A stretch of DNA of 64,000 nucleotides, taken from NCBI GenBank assembly GCA_007258455.2, contig VDFB02321277.1:1-64000 (forward strand), in the 5' to 3' direction. This DNA is from Sequoia sempervirens. Its lineage: Eukaryota > Streptophyta > Pinopsida > Cupressales > Cupressaceae. This document shows, piece after piece, positions 1-14,332 of this stretch. A model generated the notes under the pieces. The model did no database searches, was not told the DNA's origin, and saw nothing but the letters and a program-made list of their open reading frames with translations. Within the stretch, counting starts at the first letter, position 1; each line of letters starts with the position of its first letter. The position numbers were made by a program, and so were the translations under genes.

Positions 1-2929
1 AATGTGGAGTCACTTCATCTTTCGAAAAGACAAGATGATGACCAGCTATTCCAAGCCTTCTCAGCCTTTTCTCAATCTATACGAGCATTAAGAAATTAGG
101 CAAGGAAAACATTTATCTGAATTAGTATTAACAACTACCCAACCCCTAATACATTAGTTAGGTTTTCACTGAATTACACACCTACGATAGGTTACCCAGA
201 CAATCACTTCAGGATTTCGGCCCCTACCGCAAGCCACTCTTTCTCTAACATGACTCAACATAAAATCAATCTAGGGGTAGCTATCAAGCACAAAAATCAA
301 AACCAAAATGTTTATGTCCTTCACTAGAGGCAAATCACAATCGATCTAGGATGTCACTTCGAAAGACCACAAAATAATACAAAGCTATACCCCCACGTAA
401 GACAATTGTAATATGAGCACCATCATAGAAATGTAATAATCTTACCAATACAAATTCCATTTTTCAAACTTTTGATGAAAATACAATAACATCATCAATA
501 TTACTCTATATACTCACACCAAATAGTTACAATTTACCAAACTTCAAGAGTTAAAAATTCACAATAACAAACTATAGATATTAATTAATCACATACTATT
601 TTAAGAAAACACATCAATAACATTATAGAATAAAGATATTTTAAATCTTTTAAAGAAATACGATAAATCACAATAAAATTCTATAAACTATCCCTTATTA
701 ATTACAATATAAATTCTTTATATAATGGAATTCCAATACTTTAAAATTATAAGAAATAGTATAAATTCTTTATATATTAGAATTTTTGAATACCTTAAAA
801 TTTATAAGAAACAATATAAATTCTAAACTTAAGTTACTATAGACTTTAATCCAACTAACATTTATGCTTGTTCATTTTCTAATATTAGAAAGATTTACTA
901 ACATGATTAATTTTTCTTAGTGATACTGCCACCGTAAAATTCTTTTCATGATGACTTGTAACTAAGACAAAGTCTAACAACTAGTTCGTACTTTCACTGG
1001 GAGTAAAAGGCATATACACTGACACAAGAATTCCTTTTCATGCAAAAGATATTTCATTCGACATTTTAATGGTGAAAGAATCAGATAAGTTCACGTCTGA
1101 TGGTCAACTAATTTTACACGGCCATGCATAACATTTGTGGAAATACATGCAATAGATAAGGTCTCTCACAACAGTAGTTAACTCCATTGTTTATATTTTG
1201 GACAGAGAAGATTAGGAGGGTGCGGAATTTAACACAGGAGTATCTGATAAAGTCTGGCACAAAAATCACAAGGTGGACGCATGCAATTATAACTTTAAGA
1301 GTCTCATGTTAGAGGATATTATACAAAGTACGATTTAGACTAGTAATTGGGTGTATCTTACTAGTAGTTCTTTCTCCATTACAAACTATAGTTGCGCAAA
1401 TCTAAAGCAAGAGTTGTTTAATTTGGTTAATAGATATATTATGAGGAAGTTTCAATAAAGGAAAAGATCTTTGGTAACTTCAGCCTGGTAACTGCAGACT
1501 TAGGCGTGCCTTCTCAAAATGTGTAGTAGAAGGAATCACAGGTACGAGACTTCAAGAAGAAAGTAAATCACATACTAGACATTTTCAACGCCACTCTAAA
1601 GGAAATTTGACTAAGCTTATACTGCTATTATATTCAGAAACCAAACTAGTAATAAAGCGTCTTCTTACATGTTGTTTACAAGTGATATCAAACAAATGTT
1701 TACCTTCACAATTGATAAAGGCCAAAATCTATACTAATTGCAGAGTTCATGAAAAGACTCACTATATTTTAAGGATTACTTATTATCAACGATTTGAAAT
1801 AAGACATAGAGCCTTTCATCGATTAAAAGAATCGACATGATGGATATAGTTTAGAGATTATATATACTTTTAGAATGATGGACAACAGATCTCTGATCAA
1901 GGGTTATACAGAGAACAACTTAAGCAGATGGCAGCTCACATTCACAAGGAGGAAGATCTATGGTAGAAGACCAAAAGGTTCAATCACCTATCAAGAAATT
2001 CGGCATGAAGATCCATTATGTCAAGTTTTAGTAGATACTATTCATAGATATAATGAATAGGTTATATATAAGCATAAAAGTCAAATAACACTTATCTACA
2101 GGCGACTGAATAATAATTTGCAGAATGATTTATATATATATATATATTTTATATAAAAGTTCAAATACCCTTCTAATATCATTTCTTTGTTGTATGTGCA
2201 GGTTTAGCAAATCAATTTCTTTTCAAATCTATGAAATTCAACATTATGTTTCCAAAATTGATCTCTAGAATTTAAAATAAGAAGAAAACCTGATTAAATT
2301 TTGACATCCAGCTGAAAAACTATTCCTTGAATCTTCTGTCAACTTTGGTATCAATACACCCGACTTCAATGAAGAATTGCCAATGAACTCAGCTTCAAAA
2401 TTACGCTTCAAAAAAAAATCCTAAAGAAAAATTCTTCTGAAACAATTGCCATGGAACAAAACTGCTAAAAACTACTGCCGTAAGATTTCTTCCCGTGAAT
2501 GCACAAATCACCAAAAAAATCCCTCTTTTAGATATTAATTCATGCAATAAAGATTTCAATCATTCAATTTTAACTGATAGTTGAATTCGCATTGTAACTA
2601 ACTCATTCAATTCAACTCATTCTTCAAAATATCATAACAGACCTATAACTAACAATCACAGATTCTAATCTCGTCGAAAATATCTTGCTTTAAAAATATC
2701 TATTTCACATAATTCAAGTTGCACAATTAAATCAGCAATAATAATATTTTAATTAAAAGCATTGCAAAGAATTAACTTTCACTGATAAATTCAACAACTT
2801 ATTTAATTTAACTTAATAAATTAAATCACAAATGTTGGTATAAACATTAATAAACATTTAATAAAATAAATATTAAATGCGCAAACACAAAACAATAAAT
2901 ATATATGAACACGATAAGACAAATTGGAC
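1..2929. other. AT-rich DNA, no gene recognised
   Basis: I find no coding region I can assign here. The stretch is AT-rich with many stop codons in all frames. The longest open stretches (about 60-77 codons near 1607-2060) have no family motif. A short (TA)n run lies near 2132-2145. It is probably decayed transposon or intergenic DNA. Confidence 0.5.
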
Positions 2930-3480
2930 AACTACACGGGGTAACACATAGATACTCATTCGAAAATGAATGATGGTTTAAAAGGACCTGTCAATACCTC
3001 CAACAACATAATTATATTGGATTAGGGTATGCTCAAACCTGACAAGCAGGTGGAGCCGCTACCCGGTACCTGTGTCTGCAGGAAAACATCAAGGTTAAAA
3101 CATATATATACTCATGTTAGAAAACACACCGTGAATAAGAATTGCAGCATAACAGGGTACTCACGAATGAGTAATGCTACACTGTCTTATCCACCGACAC
3201 AACGAGCAAGATCAATCATATGCAATCATAACAACATGATAACATAAGCAGTAGTCATAAGCAATAAGCCATATCATGAATGAATCTATCACAGTATCAT
3301 CAAACCAACATAACCAAATAACGAGGATGTCAATGCATCATCCATAAAATCAAAACAACATAATATCAAAATCACCTCTGAACAGGAGCAACATAGTATC
3401 ATAGTAAACTAAAATATCTATCAAGCAGAATCAAACTGAAAACAACTAAGACAGGATGTCACAGCGGGAGGGACACTACA
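2930..3480 (-). mobile_element. LTR-like repeat, minus orientation
   Basis: Read on the minus strand this begins at 3480 with TGTAGTGTCCCTCCC and runs through T/G-rich sequence. It includes a short 'gtgagtaccct' segment and ends in a stretch around 'caggtttgagcat'. The same landmarks in the same order appear on the plus strand at 62013-62460, which starts TGTAGTACCCCTCC. A TG start and a T/G-rich body are usual for LTRs of plant Ty3/gypsy elements. The left boundary is not visible and no flanking internal region was recognised, so it may be a solo or truncated LTR. Confidence 0.4.
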
Positions 3481-3483
3481 CAA

Positions 3484-3822
3484 CTTGTTGCAATGAATAA
3501 AATGATCAACGAGGAGGACATAGTTGACTAGCCAAAAATAGTCTCCCATCTCCCACCTTCCTTTGAGACATTTATTGGGTCTTTGAATCTATTGGCTGAA
3601 ACTCAAACCCTGAATTTTGATAAGGTTAGTCAATATTTATTGTAGAATGAGCAAAGACAACAACAAATAGTAGAATCTATATTTGGAACTGCTAAAAGTG
3701 TTCTTTCTACCTGGTTTAAGGGAAAACCTCAAAATTCTTTTTGTGATACCCACTTCATCCAAGAAAAAGGTGAAATGTTTTATTCTAAAATGTTTGGACA
3801 TGTTAAAAAGGAATGTAGATGA
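3484..3822 (+). pseudogene. Ty1/copia gag remnant
   Basis: The frame read from 3484 shows the C-terminal half of a copia-type gag (UBN2 family). An LPPSFETFIGSLN-like segment lies near 3550, followed by an FDKVSQYLL segment and a degraded zinc knuckle ending GHVKKEC near 3814. The knuckle has lost its second cysteine (a serine codon) and its first. In-frame stops occur near 3529 and 3643. No protease, integrase or RT of this element follows, so only a gag fragment survives. In copia elements gag forms the virus-like particle and the knuckle binds RNA. The assignment rests on motif recognition. Confidence 0.65.
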
Positions 3823-6090
3823 TAAAATATAACTCATCAACTAGTTTATTGATGGGAACAAACTAATCCCTAATTTTTAAGAGATGTTCAAGCAAAGACC
3901 CCCCCCCCCACCCAAGCCCCCTTCCCCCCGATCCCCCCCAACAAGACAATTTGATATGAAATAACAATTTTTTGAAGTGCATAACCTGACCCTTTTCTAA
4001 ACTCGATATTTAGTTTATAAGAAATCTCTTAGGGTATGTGCAATTGTAGTGCTTCGAGCTTCAAGAATTAGATCATATAATATTGATATTTTTAAAATCA
4101 AGGGCTTTCCTATGGCATTTTTCAAAGTTACCAAGGTTGATGGGCATAGTTCTTATTCTTAACAAGATCAGATGAAAAAGGGTATTAAATTTCACTAATT
4201 AGATCTGGCATAAGGCATAAGGCTCACAGGTTTGGCCTATGGAAATAGTTAGTGTGTTTGGTAATGGTGTGCATTCTAGGCCCTGTGAGAGGTGAAAATA
4301 TCCCCCCGCATAGCTCTGGCATGTTGAAAGCTGGTATGCTGGAACTTCACTAAAAATGGTTTGCCTAATTTCACGGTATAGATGCTTCAGTTTTGTTTGA
4401 GAGTCTTCTCCATGTATAAGTCTAGGCTTTTGTTATGTCTGAGTTCTTAGTTGAAGTTTTTTTTTGATGGTACACTTGTATTATTAGAGATTTTGTTTCT
4501 TTCTGTTATGATTGGTTATAGGTTGTTTGTGCAATCTTTTATTTATGTATTTGCAGTTTAGTAGGGGTAGGGCCCCTTAATAGAACCCCAATATAATAGT
4601 CTAAAAAAAAATGACTTGGATATATCAGTAATTTGCTTTGCTTTCTTGATATCATGAATTTTTTATACTTTTATATTGGCTTGCTCACTTGAGTTTTTAT
4701 TTCATGGCTGACCATATCATATGCAGTTCTTGGATTTCTGTGTTTCTATTTTCATGGTACATATTAGTTGTTCTAGAGGATTGTAACCCCTTTGAGATAT
4801 TAATTGTGTTATGCATTACAAAGACATTATTTTGTTCTATATTAAACTTTATGAAATTAAACTGAGGTCCAGACTTATTACCACATTTTTAAGGTATGAA
4901 CATTTACAAGACTCGCATCAATGAAGTTATAACATTGTAGTTATGTTCAAATGATCCTGAAAATAGATGGTGTCTATAATGATTCATAGGAAAATGGTGT
5001 CTAAACTGAGTCTATAACAAAAATAATAATTACTACCCTCATTTAAATGGATCAAGGAATTTCAGCTGCAATGAGTAAGGAATGAATTTCTCATAATGTG
5101 AAATAAGTTGCTCAAGAAATTCAAGATTCATGCTATACAAGCATTAGCATGAGAGTTTAATGTAGAGTCAAGTTTTTTCAACTTTTTGGACAATATTGTA
5201 TTTAGATCAGTTTTTTAAAATTCCAAATTGGTATCAAACTCAAAATATAACTAGGACAATTTCCATAATGTCCTCACAAAAATCCAACATTTGGATTGGT
5301 TGAGGGGGGGGGGGGAGATTTGGGTTGGTTGTGAAAATTAGATCTAGCCCTAGCGAAAAAATTGGAATAATAGCAACAACCCTATTTGGGCATGAAATCT
5401 ATTGTCAGATTACAATCATGCATTGAGGTGGAAGGCATTTTGGGAGATTTTAGGGTTACATGTGTTGCCTTTCTAGCATCCTTGTCGCCATTGCAACCAA
5501 CTGTAGATGAAGCCCCAAGATGCCCTCATTCTTTGCAAAGGATGTATGACTAAACCCACCAACATTAGAAACCCTATCTCTACCAAGTAAATTATTAGTC
5601 CTTTCCTTAAAGGTGGAGACAAATGTTTTCATCTCAATTTCTATGTATTAGTTTTCCTAGAAAATAGTGTTGCCCAAAAATTTCTGCATGCTTTCTAATG
5701 TTTTGAATTTTTTAAATTGATTTCCAATTTTTTGATTGGTTGATGCTTTTTCAACTGGGAGTTTATTATTTTTTGTTTAAAAATAGGAAGAAAAGTTACT
5801 GTGGTCAATAAAACCTTGGAGGGAAATATAATCTCGTTTAGGCTAAAGTTTTCGGATGGATGTTGCAAGTGAGGCACATGGCTTTGCAAGTAGCTAGGTG
5901 GAATTGTGCAAGGAAGTTGATGTGCCTTGTCTTTGCTACCACATTTTGCATATAACAAAAATATCATTCTACAAATGTCATTTATGGACTACAGGAGGAT
6001 AATTAGGAAGAGTGTTGTCAAGGGTTTTTGGAAGAGCTTCGTGTTGCAAAGAAGGGTTGTTGCCTCTGCTATCATATTTTGCATGCATGC
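3823..6090. other. Non-coding stretch with homopolymer tracts
   Basis: No gene recognised. It contains a C-rich tract at about 3900-3940 and a run of about 13 G near 5304-5316. A sequence ending in a run of A near 4603-4611 resembles a retroposon 3' end. A LINE tail is possible there, but no LINE coding sequence adjoins it. Confidence 0.4.
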
Positions 6091-7030
6091 CTAGCAGGAG
6101 ATGAAATGATTAGGGGAATTTCAGGTGGACAGAAGAAATTTCTAACAACTGGTATGGATATTAAATAGTGCACTCAATTATTATTGTTCCCCACATGTTT
6201 ATGGGTTGAAACTATAAAATTCATAAATGATTCTTTTGTTTGGCTGTAGGTGAGATAATTGTTGGAGGTCAAAAGCTACTCTTTTCATGGATGAAATTTC
6301 CATAGGCCTGGATAGTTTGACAACATATCAAAGTGTTAAATGTATGCAACAATTTTATTCCAACTACAGTATTCTTGAGAACACAAATGGAAACCCTTTA
6401 TGAGGAGGATACAAATTTATATCTTGGGGCTCTCTTTTGGAGCCTGATTACAAACATGCTCAATGGCATGGTTGAGCTTCCATTCACAATTGCCAAACTA
6501 CCCTTATTTTATAAAGAACAAGACCCTCTGCTATATCCTGCATGGGATTTCACTCTTTCATTCTTATTGCTTAGTATTCCAATATCATTTCTGGAATCAG
6601 ATGTTTGGGTTGGCATGACCTACTATGGAATAAGATTTTCCCTTGAAGCTATTAGGTAGGATTGGATATTGCATAACTAATGTACTCTGAAGTATGAACC
6701 ATTTTCAGTTTTCATTTTATTTATTATCTATCATTTTTAGCACCAACTTCTATGAGAGTGACAATTTCATGACAAGAGTCCACTCAAATGAAAATAAATT
6801 TAAGATGTTATCTTTGTGAGAGGGGATTTTTTAGAATCTTTTCATTTAATGGTGTCACTGACAATGCAGATTTTTCAGGAAATTCCTTCTACTATTTTTG
6901 CTACATCAAAAGTCATCTTCTCTTTTCATATTTTTAGCAAGACTTTGTAGAACAACAACATTCTCTAATAGTGGAGGATCACTCACTTTAATAGTACTTT
7001 TACTGCTTGGAGGATTCATTATCACCAAAG
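6091..7030 (+). pseudogene. PDR-type ABCG transporter pseudogene fragment
   Basis: Fragment of a full-size plant ABC transporter of the pleiotropic drug resistance class, plasma-membrane pumps for hormones and terpenoid or phenolic compounds. Three exon pieces are visible. 6091-6151 holds the ABC signature (GDEMIRGISGGQKK). 6250-6655 holds the Walker B region (LFMDEISIGLDS) and then the first part of the ABC2 membrane domain (TVFLRTQM, YLGALFW, LPLFYKEQDPLLYPAW). 6870-7030 continues it (FFRKFLLLFL ... LGGFIITKG). Introns 6152-6249 and 6656-6869 have GT/AG ends, and joining across them keeps family codons in phase. It is broken: one frameshift lies near 6268, and a second accompanies loss of the roughly 150-200 residues that normally separate CMQQF (about 6340) from TVFLRT. 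The N-terminus and second half are absent; a gypsy remnant lies 3' of it. Confidence 0.8.
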
Positions 7031-7146
7031 GTATGTAATCCTTCTCATGTTACGTGGTACTCAGATAAGAAAAAGATTTGTTGGATCTCACCTCCTTTAA
7101 CATTTTATTTTTTGCACAAATAACATTCTTGATTGGTTGACTTTAT

Positions 7147-8920
7147 ACCAGGGGCTAGTTTACCAAATAAAGCAGCCTACAAAATGACACCACAATAGAA
7201 TTAAGAAATCAGAAAACAAGTGTAGGAGTTGATTGATAAAGGGTTGATTAAGGAAAGCCTTAGTCCTTGTGTGGTCCCAACTATTCTTTCACCCAAGAAG
7301 GGAGGTCAATGGAGGATGTGTATTGATTCTAGGGAAATAAATAAAATTATAATTAGATATAGGTTTCCAATTCCAAGGATAGAGGACTTGATGGATTGCC
7401 TAAGTGGAGCAAATTACTTTTCCAAGATAGACCTTAAAAGTGGTTACCACCAAATCAAAATCAGACAAGGGGATGAATGGGAGACAACATTCAAGACAAA
7501 TGAAGGGCTCTATGAGTGGCTTGTTATCCCTTTTGGTCTTTCCAATGCACCTAGTACCTTCATGAGGCTTATGAATGAAGTTCTCAAGCCACACATTGGT
7601 AAGTTTGTAGTTTTTTACCTTGATGATATACTAGTTTTTAGTTTAGTAAAGAAGAGAATTTGCATCATTTGAATTTGGTGTTACCAAATTTACAAGAAGA
7701 GAAATTAATGATTAAGATCTAAAAAAGTGTGAGTTCATGAAGACAAAGTTGTTGTATCTTGGGTTTGTGGTCACAAAGGGAACATTGAAAATGGATCCAA
7801 GCAAGGTGGAAGCAATATCGAATTGGCCTACACCTAAATCTGTTGCAGACGTAAGAAGTTTTCATAGGCTAGCAAGCTTTTATAGGAAATTCATCGATTT
7901 TTAGTCATGTATGTGCACCTATACTAGACACTATAAAAGGGGATAGAAAGAGGAAGTTTTTTTAGATTGAGCAAGCTAGAAAGAGCTTTCAGTATTTAAA
8001 GAAAAGATTAGCAGAGCAACTTATATTAGCTTTGCCTGATTTTTATAAGGTCTTTTCCATAGAATGTGATGCTAGTGGCTATGCTATAGGGGCAATATTA
8101 AGTCAAGAAAATAGGCCTATAGCCTTCTTTAGTGAAAAACTGAATGATGCTAAAAAGAACTACTCCTCTTATGATTTGGAAATGTATGCCATGGTGAACA
8201 ATCCTTGAAAAAATGGAGACATTACCTTCTTCAAAAGGAGTTTGTAGTCTATACTAATAACCATGCTCTTCAATTCCTAAATAGCCAAGAAAAACTTAGT
8301 CAAAGACATATCAAGTGGGTGGAATACTTACAAAATTTCACTTTCATTATCAAGCACAAGAAGGGATAGTCCAATAAAGTGGTTGATACCTTAAGTAGGA
8401 GAGCACTAATGGTGCAAGAGATTCAATTGCAAAGTGTGGGAGTTGAAGCTCTCAAAGGTATGTATGGTGATGATGCAAATTTCAAGGAGATTTATGAGTA
8501 TTGAAAGAAGCCTCATAGCACCACCAATGGAAAATGGCTTGAATTTCTGATTCAAGATGGTTTATTGTTCAAAGGAGCATAGCTTTGTGTGCCCAAATGC
8601 TCAATGAGAGAAAACCTTATCAAGGAAAAGCATTGTGGGAGTTTAGCAGGTCATTTTGGGCTTGACAAGACATTGGAGCAACTAAGAATACATTATTTTT
8701 GGCCTAAGATGCAATTAGATGTAAGGAGGTTTGTGGAGAGATGCACTATTTGTCAAAGAGAAAAGGGAAGCAACACAAATGCAGAGTTATATCAGCCTTT
8801 ACCCATTCCCAATAGACCTTGAGAATCCATTAGCACAGATTTTGTCATGGGATTGCCTAAAACACCAAGGTGTTTTGATTCAGTCTATGTTGTAATTGAC
8901 CTGTTCTCAAAATGGCTATA
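7147..8920 (+). pseudogene. Ty3/gypsy pol remnant (RT, RNase H, integrase start)
   Basis: Degenerate polyprotein of a Ty3/gypsy retrotransposon, similar in wording to plant chromovirus pol. In order: RT N-terminus from about 7147; the open stretch 7229-7672 with [37 protein letters not shown] and an intact YLDD at about 7617; RNase H with [15 protein letters not shown] near 8065; the integrase HHCC zinc finger at 8589-8822 (H...H and CTIC); and the start of the integrase core (STDFVMGLP) near 8840. It stops abruptly at FSKW (about 8918), where segmental-duplication copy 1 begins. Several stops and frameshifts interrupt it. No LTRs were found next to it. Confidence 0.85.
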
Positions 8921-10020
8921 ATTTGAGCCATCAGAGCCATCAAAGAGTTTTCCAGAGCACTCGGTATTGACCAATTTTCATTGGCTAAATCATCGATGTT
9001 GCCCTGAGTTGATATGCTCGATTGTGCTAACCAATTTCTTTGTGCCTCTAACTTTTTTTCTTTATGTCAATGGTGGTGTGTAATCTAGAGTGATATCTAC
9101 CCCAATGTTTAGTGTCTTCATTTATGACTATGAAAGACTCAGGGGTCGACCACCTTCTTGGTTCATAGGTATAATTTTTTTCATTTTTCTCTTCCTATAG
9201 TTCTAGTTAGAATTCAGCTCTTTTTCCATTTAGCACATGTGGAAAAAATTCTTTAATCATAATTGATCTTTTAGGAATATTTCAAATCTTTAATCCTTTT
9301 CCTTTTTTGTCTTATTCCTATTCCTCTTTTGAGGTGAGAGCAAGTTTTAAGTTGACATGTTTGGCTAAAGTATCCATTAACTAGGGATTGCTATTGAGGT
9401 CTAACAATGTCGCCATGAAAGCTTTAGAAGGATAAGGGTTCACAAAATGGCTGAAAGATTCCTTTCTTTTTAAAGGAAGATCTGTGTATGATGTAGAGGC
9501 TTATTTTGGGTTGTAATCTATATAAGGCTTGTTGATAGTGCTTGGAATGTTAGCAAAGGATCTAGTCATGGAATACATTCTAATAGGTCTTTGCAGGGAT
9601 ATTTTTCTTGGCTCAACATTAGTTGGTTGCAAAGTAATAGTGTTTTCTAGGTTTGTCACTAGGCCAACTATAGAATTTTTTTTGCTTTGCACATGAGGGG
9701 TGTTAGATAGCATGACATGGGAAGGTACATCTAGGTCTCTAAGTCTAGGTTCTTCATTATTTCTTGTTAGTTTCTATATGATTGGGAAACCGACATCAAA
9801 AATAGTGGAATCTATGTGCCTCCCATTATCTAGTAATTTAGCATCATCCTTTGGGTATGAGACTTATGATGCAAAATTTGATGGAGGAAAAATAGTATTT
9901 AACAATTCGTAAATGCATATACCTCCTACAGCACTATAGATCTAGAGCTAGTATAATAATTGTTAAAAATAGTATTTAAAAATTGAAATATTTATTGCAA
10001 TGGGGCATAATCATGTCTAA
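8921..10020. other. Unassigned repeat DNA at start of duplication copy 1
   Basis: No family recognised. The stretch is matched in copy 2 (52179-53150). On the minus strand both copies keep an open stretch (9501-9713 here, 52637-52873 there) sharing ITLQP, SLQRPIR and DLNSNP. This hints at an old minus-strand retroelement ORF, but stops are frequent and I cannot name it. Confidence 0.35.
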
Positions 10021-10040
10021 CATCTCATCATTCAATTCTC

Positions 10041-10360
10041 CTATTATGGTAGTGTTAAAGAAGGATGTTATGTGGCACATATGGATTGACTATATAACAC
10101 TATTACAAAGAATCAATATCCAATACTTCATATTGATTATTTGATTTATGAAGTGCAACATTCAAGGTGCATTACTAAGTTTTATTTAAAGTTCAGTTAG
10201 CATCAATTCATATTAGAGAGGATCATGTATGGAAAATGACATTCAAGATAAGACATGGAATTTTTGAGTGGTGTGTGCTTCCTTTTGGATTGTGTAATGC
10301 ACTACCTTCATGGGGATCATGAATGAAGTGATACATCCTATTATTGATGAGTGTGTGACA
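10041..10360 (+). pseudogene. Ty3/gypsy reverse transcriptase scrap, copy 1
   Basis: Out-of-frame pieces of an RT: VLKKDVMWHIWIDY near 10053 (for the usual V.KKDG.WR.C.DYR), then MTFKIRH / WCVLPFG pieces near 10235-10290 and TTFMGIMNEVIHPIIDEC. The catalytic DD box and everything after it are missing. Its partner in copy 2 is 53184-53590. Confidence 0.65.
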
Positions 10361-10410
10361 TTCAATACATTGAATGTCTTTAACTATAAGGACATGACAA
10401 CAAATCATGC

Positions 10411-11859
<1,449 letters not shown>

Positions 11860-12159
11860 TGTGTTTGTTAAATGTTTTTTTGAATTTGTAATTTTCTGAT
11901 TTTTGAAATTTAAATATTTTTTAAAATTCTAAATATTTTTTTAATGTGTTTATTAATAAGTTAATATATAAGAGTTGAGTAAAGGTTTATTGTAATGGTT
12001 TTTTTATCTGAAAATATTTCTTCAAATAAATATTTTGTATATTGTATGTCTACTTTATTTTTATTCTATTATTTACTTCAAATGTTATAAACACTATTCT
12101 ATTATATAATTTTAAAAGTACGAAGATTTTTTTATTGAGAGTAATTATTTTTAATTGGA
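11860..12159. other. AT-rich spacer between convergent pseudogenes
   Basis: Short AT-rich intergenic DNA between the ends of the kinase (+) and LRR (-) pseudogenes. No feature beyond poly-A/T runs. Copy 2 has a longer version (55809-56700). Confidence 0.5.
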
Positions 12160-13951
12160 ATTATGAATCAGATAAAGATGGATTTTTCTGCACAATCAGT
12201 ACCATTTGACTTCATTCTTACCTGCCGCAACTCCAGATAATGCTGATATGTGAAACCAAATCTAAGAATTTCATTCAGCACATTATTCAGATATAAGATA
12301 TCTTTTGAAAAGATTTGAACCACAGTCTTCATAAAAATGAAGTGACCCAACCACTTTGCCACACTACCAAAATATGAATATTTACCCAACATTTAATAAC
12401 ATCATTATGTGGTGTTACTAGTCACTAAAAATCTAAATTTCGAAGTAGCTTTGGTATCTACCCTTCAAATAAGCTGTGTCGGATTTCAAGAACCTGTAAA
12501 TTTGGAAAATTTGCTATTAAGGAAGCAAATTATCCATTCAGATTATTATTTCGAACAACCAATGGTAGAGATGGCTAAGCTTTCTAAAATCTTGTGGTAA
12601 GCTTCCCTGCAAATTATTATTTCCCAAATTCATTAGATAAAGCTGAACACAACCAGCCAAGCTTGTGGGGATCATTCCTCTAGAAGTTTTGTTTGCTTGA
12701 TTTAGAAGCTGGAATTTAGATGAACTGTCCAAATTTGGAGCAATATAGCCACTAAACAAATTGCCATTTGAGCAGCAATGCTGTCATATTAGGAGACCAC
12801 ATTGATGGCATTTGACATCTCAATCCATTTTTAGACTGATCCAAGATTGATACTTCTATCTGAAAGGAAGCAACGTATGTTGTAGCTTATGGCATGAAAG
12901 ATTTACATATAGTAAATCAGGACGGTTATCATATAGCCAAGAAAGAAACTCTCCAACAAGACTATTGTTAACTCATTCCAATGAATTAAGTGAAATTTGT
13001 GTTTAAATCCATGTTGGAATTAGATTGTTAACGCTTGTAACTGAAAGAGTGGAATGCATGTGCTAACATTTAATAAACAATTGGCTTGATACAAAAACTT
13101 TACTTTTGTATGGTTGTGAAAAAAAGCTTCTAAAATTGGCTGAATGTGGTTTACTGAGAAGTGATGATGAAGAAATGGTTTGATTGAATGTATTCCCATC
13201 AACCCTTAGGTGAGCCAGGTAAGAAAGCTGAGCAAATGAGGAAGGGATATTCAAGTGAAAAAGTTGGTATACTTCTACTTTATTGAGTGTTTGGAAAAGT
13301 GAGGATATTTTTGAGAAGCAAGGTTATCTAGAGAAGTTGGTATGCTTCCTCCCAGTTGGTTGTCGACAAGACAAGGTTACCCAAATAAGCTGGTGTCGAG
13401 CTGGTATGCTTCGATTTGGTTTGTGATATAAAAGAGACTTTAAGGTTAGCCAGAGAAGTTGGTATGCCTCCATTAAGTTGGTTCTTAGCTAAGGAAAGTT
13501 GGGTTAAAGAAGAAAGTTACCTATACTCGAAGATATGATTCTATTTAATTCGTTCTCTCTGATATCAAGATACTCGAGGCTTGTTAACATGGTCCGAGGA
13601 ATCATCCCACACAACCGATTACAATAAATTCATATACTGGAGAAGGGAGAGATGTCCCAGGTAAGGAGGAAGAGTGCTATTACCTATATTTCCATGTATG
13701 ATGAGACATGTGAGGAATGGAGGTTGGCACAAGCTTTCAGATATCATACTTACAAATTTAATCCACACTGAAATTTCTGTAATAGGGTTGCTATGACTCA
13801 AAAGATATCCCATGCCACAAGTTGCAGCAGTTCTGGTTCCATTCTCTGATAAACTGATTAAACCATCAGAGGGATTGAAGGCCTCATTGAACAGAAGAAG
13901 AGCTTGACATTCATGGGGTGACATCTGTTGGCTTAATCCATTGCAAAACAT
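12160..13951 (-). pseudogene. LRR receptor-like protein pseudogene, copy 1
   Basis: Minus-strand remains of a plant leucine-rich-repeat receptor-like gene. The N-terminal part (13951-13619) has an LRRNT_2-like segment, SPHECQALLLFNEAFNPSDG. It is followed by a degraded cap and first LRRs (SESLCQPPFLTCL, STLPPYLGHLSLLQYMNL). Further repeats follow: LVDNQLGGSIPTSL-type units near 13320-13620, IPSSFAQLSYLAHLRVDGN (about 13254), and MFSGYIAPNLDSSSKFQLL ... NLQGSLPQDFRKLSHL (12759-12538). Stops and frameshifts separate the pieces. No transmembrane or kinase domain is visible, so the C-terminus is lost or it was receptor-like without a kinase. Such proteins sit at the cell surface in defence or development. 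Confidence 0.75.
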
Positions 13952-14332
13952 GGGCTTAGTTTGCTATTGAAGAAAACAAAGAAAGCAACAATGGTAATAG
14001 ACAGGCTTTGCACAAAGATTTCCCTTGGGTTGGATGAATGAGGTATATAGGATTTGTAGGTCTTAGCTATGCGATGCAAAGCATCGATTTGGACTATAAA
14101 ACTTGTGGTGCAAATTAGACACCGGTTTAGTATGAAATGGGCTATCTGTTGAATCCTAACAACATATTGATTTGGTGTGTATGAGAAGGATGAAGTTATT
14201 TTCGTCTATGAGATCGGTTACCCTCGATAAAGCATCAATTGAACATATACCACATTGATCTTATATAATTTTAATTAGCACAAGATTTATAAACAGTAAT
14301 GTGGTATATAAGGCTACAGTCTTATTGAGGAT

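Noticed and set aside
7400..7594. Minus-strand ORF over the gypsy RT
   Set aside because: Mirror of the RT coding strand, without its own motif.
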